Made by a program: the position numbers and the translations under genes. The notes beneath the pieces are model-generated. The model was given only the letters and a program-made list of their open reading frames with translations. It ran no database searches and had not been told where the DNA came from. Positions 61,397 to 64,000 of a DNA stretch of 64,000 nucleotides are shown piece after piece. How positions within the stretch are numbered: position 1 is the first letter of the stretch; each line of letters begins with the position of its first letter. This stretch comes from Streptomyces ruber (GTDB lineage: Bacteria; Actinomycetota; Actinomycetes; Streptomycetales; Streptomycetaceae), in contig NZ_BMQK01000018.1 in assembly GCF_014648075.1 (NCBI RefSeq), positions 62,001-126,000 on the forward strand, written 5' to 3'.

Positions 61397-62425
61397 TCAC
61401 GCGGCCCTGCTCCCCTTCGGCCGCTCCCGCACCACGTCCCCCGGCGCCTTGTCGCTGCGTAGTCCCAGGAACCGGCTGTGCCGCAGCATCCCGTCCCGCG
61501 TCCACTCGGTGAACGCGATCTGGGCGACCAGGCACGGCTCGATCCAGCGGGCCGTGCGCTCGCGGATGCGGCCCCGGTCGGCGAAGGGTGAGGCCGGGAC
61601 GCGAAGATCGTCCATGTGCCGGCGCATGATCACCAAGGTGCGGTGGTCGAAGCCCGTGCCGACCCTGCCCGCGTAACGCAGGGCGCCGTCCTCGTAGTAG
61701 CCGAGGAGCAGGGCGCCGAAGCCGACGCGGCTGCCGGCCGGCTCGGTGAAGCCCCCGATGACGAACTCCTGGCCCTGCGAGCACTTCAGCTTGAGCCAGT
61801 CCGGGGAGCGGCGCGTCTGGTAGCGGCTGCCGGCCCGCTTGGCGATCAGGCCCTCCCAGCCGCGGTCGCAGGCGGCCGACAGCAGGTCGTCGCCGTTCTG
61901 GTTGCGGTGGGTCGTGAAGCGCAGCGGGGTGTCGTAGGCGAGCGCGCGCCGCAGCAGTGACTTGCGGTCGCGCAGGGGGAGCGGTCTGACGTCCGTGCCG
62001 TCCAGGCGCAGCAGGTCGAAGAGGTAGTACGTCACGGCGACCGGGCTCGCCTCGACGTCGCGGCGGCGGGTGAGGCCCATGCGCTGCTGCAGCAGGCCGA
62101 AGTCCGTGCGGTTGCCGGAGAACGCCACGATCTCGCCGTCCACGGTGAAGTCCGCGCATTCCTGAGCGGCGAGCGCTTCGACGATCTCCGGGTACGTGGC
62201 GTCGAGGCGGTTGCCCGTACGGGAGTACAGGGCGACGTGACCCCCTTCGCGCACGGCGAGCGCACGGATCCCGTCCAGCTTGCGCTCGAAGATCCACTCG
62301 TCGGAGAAGCCGCGTCGGTCGGTCAGGGTGGCGGCCATCGGCCGGGAGGCCAGTTCGACGCCCGGGCGCGCCGGACGCAGCAGCTGCCGCCGGTCGGCCG
62401 GAAGCGTCGCGAGCAGGTCCGGCAT
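61397..62425 (-). CDS. ATP-dependent DNA ligase (LigD ligase domain type)
   Basis: A 342-aa ligase. The adenylated Lys49 is in ERKLDGIR. Further motifs are SRTGNRLDATYPEI, DFTVDGEIVAF, WEGLIAKRAGSRY and DWLKLKC, followed by an OB fold (VIGGFTEPAGSRVGFGALLLGYY). It starts 6 bp after the stop of a 3'-phosphoesterase gene, so together they supply two of the three LigD activities used in bacterial end joining. The polymerase domain and Ku are not in the window. Confidence 0.93.
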   Translation of the reverse strand: MPDLLATLPADRRQLLRPARPGVELASRPMAATLTDRRGFSDEWIFERKLDGIRALAVREGGHVALYSRTGNRLDATYPEIVEALAAQECADFTVDGEIVAFSGNRTDFGLLQQRMGLTRRRDVEASPVAVTYYLFDLLRLDGTDVRPLPLRDRKSLLRRALAYDTPLRFTTHRNQNGDDLLSAACDRGWEGLIAKRAGSRYQTRRSPDWLKLKCSQGQEFVIGGFTEPAGSRVGFGALLLGYYEDGALRYAGRVGTGFDHRTLVIMRRHMDDLRVPASPFADRGRIRERTARWIEPCLVAQIAFTEWTRDGMLRHSRFLGLRSDKAPGDVVRERPKGSRAA

Positions 62426-62431
62426 CGCGGC

Positions 62432-63106
62432 TCACTCCTCCCGGGTGTCCGCGGCCACCTGGGCGAGGGTGCGGCCGCTGGTCACGGAGCGGGCGCGGCG
62501 GGGGTCCGGCGTGCCGTCGCCGTCCGCGGTGCCGGTCCGCTCGCCCTTGTGCCCCTTGCGTACGAGCAGCCACGCCTCCTCGCCGCCGTCACCGCTCCCG
62601 TCACCGCGGAACCGGGTCAGGGCGTACTCGCCGTGCAGTTTCGCGCCGCTCAGCCGGAAGGTCGCGTGCCCACGCTCCAGGGACTCCCCGAACGGAACGG
62701 GCCGCCCCTCGCGGTCATGGCCGAGCGGCTCGTACGTACCGTGATCCCACACGATCACCGTGCCGCCGCCGTACTCGCCCCGAGGGATGACGCCCTCGAA
62801 GTCCTCGTACGCCAGTGGGTGGTCCTCCGTCGGTACGGCGAGCCGCTTGTCCCCTGGGTCCGTGGACGGGCCCTTGGGGACGGACCAGGACTTGAGGACG
62901 TCGGCCACCTGCAGCCGGAAGTCGAAGTGCAGGGTGCTCGCGTCGTGGATCTGCACGACGAAACGCGGTGCCGAGCCGGGGTCGCCGCCTCCCGGGGCCG
63001 CCGTTCCGTCGCCGGGCTCCGCGGTCCGTTCGAAGTCGCGTCTGCTCCGGTACTTCCGCAGCCGGTCGGTCCCGGCGCCCTGGTCGCCTCGGTCACTCCG
63101 CGTCAC
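62432..63106 (-). CDS. LigD-type 3'-phosphoesterase
   Basis: A 224-aa protein of the LigD PE family that trims 3' ribonucleotides or phosphates at DNA ends. The metal-site blocks are RFVVQIHDASTLHFDFRL, LKSWSVPKGPS, AVPTEDHPLAYEDFEGVIPRGEYG and WDHGTYE. The GTG at 63106 is preceded by AAGGAG at 5 nt. It is co-transcribed with the ligase gene immediately downstream. Stand-alone PE and ligase genes replace the fused LigD here. Confidence 0.92.
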   Translation of the reverse strand: MTRSDRGDQGAGTDRLRKYRSRRDFERTAEPGDGTAAPGGGDPGSAPRFVVQIHDASTLHFDFRLQVADVLKSWSVPKGPSTDPGDKRLAVPTEDHPLAYEDFEGVIPRGEYGGGTVIVWDHGTYEPLGHDREGRPVPFGESLERGHATFRLSGAKLHGEYALTRFRGDGSGDGGEEAWLLVRKGHKGERTGTADGDGTPDPRRARSVTSGRTLAQVAADTREE

Positions 63107-63315
63107 TTCGGCTCCTTCCCGGTAGCCGTTCCCCGGCGCATCCGGTCGTCCGGCGTCCCGGGTACCCCACTGGTGGTGTCCCCGCACACGGGGCCCGTCG
63201 TCCCGGCTGGCAATCGCGTGTCCGGCGCACCGCTGTGCTCGCGATGTCCGTGTGCGGCACGGGACCGGCGGCTCGTGCTGCCGGAAGGGGCTGGGCAGCG
63301 GTGACCTGCCGCGTG

Positions 63316-64000
63316 TCACCCGGCCACCGCGAGCCCGGCCTCCCGCCGTGTGACGACGTCCGGTGTCTCGGCGGCGGGTACGGGAACGGGCAGGGGAGCC
63401 GCCTCCTCCCGTGGCAGGGGAGCCGCCGCCTCCCGTGGCAGGGGAGCCGCCGCCTCCCGTGGCAGGGGAGCCGCCGCCTCCCGCGTCCGCCACAGCCCCA
63501 CCACATCGCGTCCGAACGACCACACCAGCGACCCCAGGGCCATCGCCACGAGGGCCGCCGACGCCACGTACGGCAGCCGGCCCGAGGCCGCCGCCAGCAG
63601 CACCACTCCCTGGACCGCCGCCACCGTCTTGCGGGCCATGCTGTGCGGCAGCGCACCGTTCAGCCACGGCAGCACCCGGGCGGCGGCCACGAAGGCGTAC
63701 CGCATGAGGCCGATCAGCAGGACCCAGGGGCCGAGCGGCACCGACACGTACACGCTCAGCACCAGGATGAGGAACGCGTCCACCTCCATGTCGAAGCGTG
63801 CGCCGAGCGCGGTCGTGGTGCCCGTGCGGCGGGCCACCTTGCCGTCCACGCCGTCCAGGAGCAGGGCCACCGCCGTCAGACCGACCAGCAGCGTCACCGG
63901 TGGCGCCGCCCGGAAGGAGTCGGCGACCAGGGCGGTGACCCCGCCGACCAGGACGGTCCGGCCCAGCGTCACCCGGTTCGCCGGGCCGAAGGAGGGCGGC
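63316..64000 (-). CDS. CDP-alcohol phosphatidyltransferase (5' end beyond the window)
   Basis: The last roughly 228 residues of an integral membrane enzyme that transfers a phosphatidyl group from a CDP-lipid to an alcohol. The signature D(x2)DG(x2)AR(x8)G(x3)D(x3)D is complete as DGVDGKVARRTGTTTALGARF then DMEVDAF. About five helices follow. The open frame continues past base 64000 (ANRVTLGRTVLVGG), so the start is outside. The C-terminus carries a REAAAPLP repeat in four near-identical units coded by a 24-bp tandem repeat. The alcohol acceptor is unknown. Confidence 0.9.
   Translation of the reverse strand, partial: PPSFGPANRVTLGRTVLVGGVTALVADSFRAAPPVTLLVGLTAVALLLDGVDGKVARRTGTTTALGARFDMEVDAFLILVLSVYVSVPLGPWVLLIGLMRYAFVAAARVLPWLNGALPHSMARKTVAAVQGVVLLAAASGRLPYVASAALVAMALGSLVWSFGRDVVGLWRTREAAAPLPREAAAPLPREAAAPLPREEAAPLPVPVPAAETPDVVTRREAGLAVAG
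63391..63486. repeat. 24-bp tandem repeat (four units) in the phosphatidyltransferase C-terminus
   Basis: Units start at 63391, 63415, 63439 and 63463. Each encodes REAAAPLP (one REEAAPLP). Being in frame and a multiple of 3, copy number can change without breaking the gene. Confidence 0.92.

Noticed and set aside
63391..63486. CRISPR-like array
   Set aside because: The 24-bp units are directly adjacent without spacers and are in-frame protein repeats.

Overview
The window is high-GC DNA with the codon bias, gene families and promoter style of a Streptomyces chromosome. Family markers include a ceb/bglC cellobiose locus, an RsbR/S/T stressosome, a VanJ/StaP-like phosphatase and a split LigD. 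I see about 55 genes, no rRNA, no tRNA and no CRISPR array. Many genes start at GTG or TTG, and eight appear to be leaderless: a TANNNT-type -10 box ends 6-7 nt before the start codon.

Layout. 0.05-1.7 kb: a TetR regulator divergent from the SDR dehydrogenase it probably controls. 1.8-4.5 kb: a decayed Tn3-family transposase and a tyrosine-recombinase-like gene. These lie downstream of an SRPBCC gene and a YdeP/FdhA-type molybdopterin oxidoreductase (4.5-7.5 kb). 7.7-8.5 kb: a GDT1/UPF0016 metal exporter behind a yybP-ykoY (Mn2+) riboswitch. 9-15.5 kb: a truncated LacI gene, a lysozyme-like protein, phosphoglucomutase, a PAS-GAF-SpoIIE phosphatase, a CHMI-type tautomerase and a gene fragment. 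15.5-18 kb: a one-strand group of cell-wall genes made of two secreted peptidoglycan-binding proteins and a PGRP-type amidase without a signal peptide, the amidase overlapping a tiny Tat-signal protein. 18.4-21 kb: an AraC regulator and a PhoD phosphatase.

21.2-27.5 kb is the cellobiose system (cebR divergent from cebEFG-bglC), with three CebR-type boxes spaced exactly 22 bp apart. 27.6-32 kb: a two-gene ABC exporter, a GlxA-type regulator and GAPDH. 32.3-34.3 kb: a secreted PL11 rhamnogalacturonan lyase behind a LacI-type operator. 35.2-41.4 kb is a six-gene stressosome operon in which each gene overlaps the next by 4 bp: RsbR, RsbS, RsbT, an RsbT/RsbX-like fusion, a hybrid histidine kinase and a receiver-GAF-SpoIIE phosphatase. 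41.5-42.3 kb: an orphan type II thioesterase.

42.3-50.1 kb is a GntR-controlled sugar-acid operon: mannonate dehydratase, fructuronate reductase, MFS carrier, idonate/gulonate-type dehydrogenase, KDG kinase and KDPG aldolase. The enzymes form a continuous predicted route from L-gulonate (or L-idonate) to pyruvate and glyceraldehyde-3-phosphate, with no uronate isomerase. 50.1-52.5 kb: an aminoglycoside-phosphotransferase-fold protein and a secreted PL1 pectate lyase with possible LacI-type operators. 52.9-58 kb: DUF5997 and an HTH-less LysR-like protein transcribed divergently, a VanJ-like membrane phosphatase, a DUF350 protein and a WGR/beta-propeller protein. 58-64 kb: a nuclease-DUF2075 ATPase, a 65-aa protein, N-formylglutamate amidohydrolase, a split LigD pair (ligase and 3'-phosphoesterase) and a CDP-alcohol phosphatidyltransferase cut by the window end.

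Taken together the window joins plant-polysaccharide use (cellobiose uptake, PL1, PL11, sugar acids) to stress signalling and envelope functions. The most distinctive parts are the extended stressosome operon, the predicted gulonate/idonate pathway, the triple CebR operator, the Mn riboswitch and the signal-less amidase overlapping a Tat-signal ORF.
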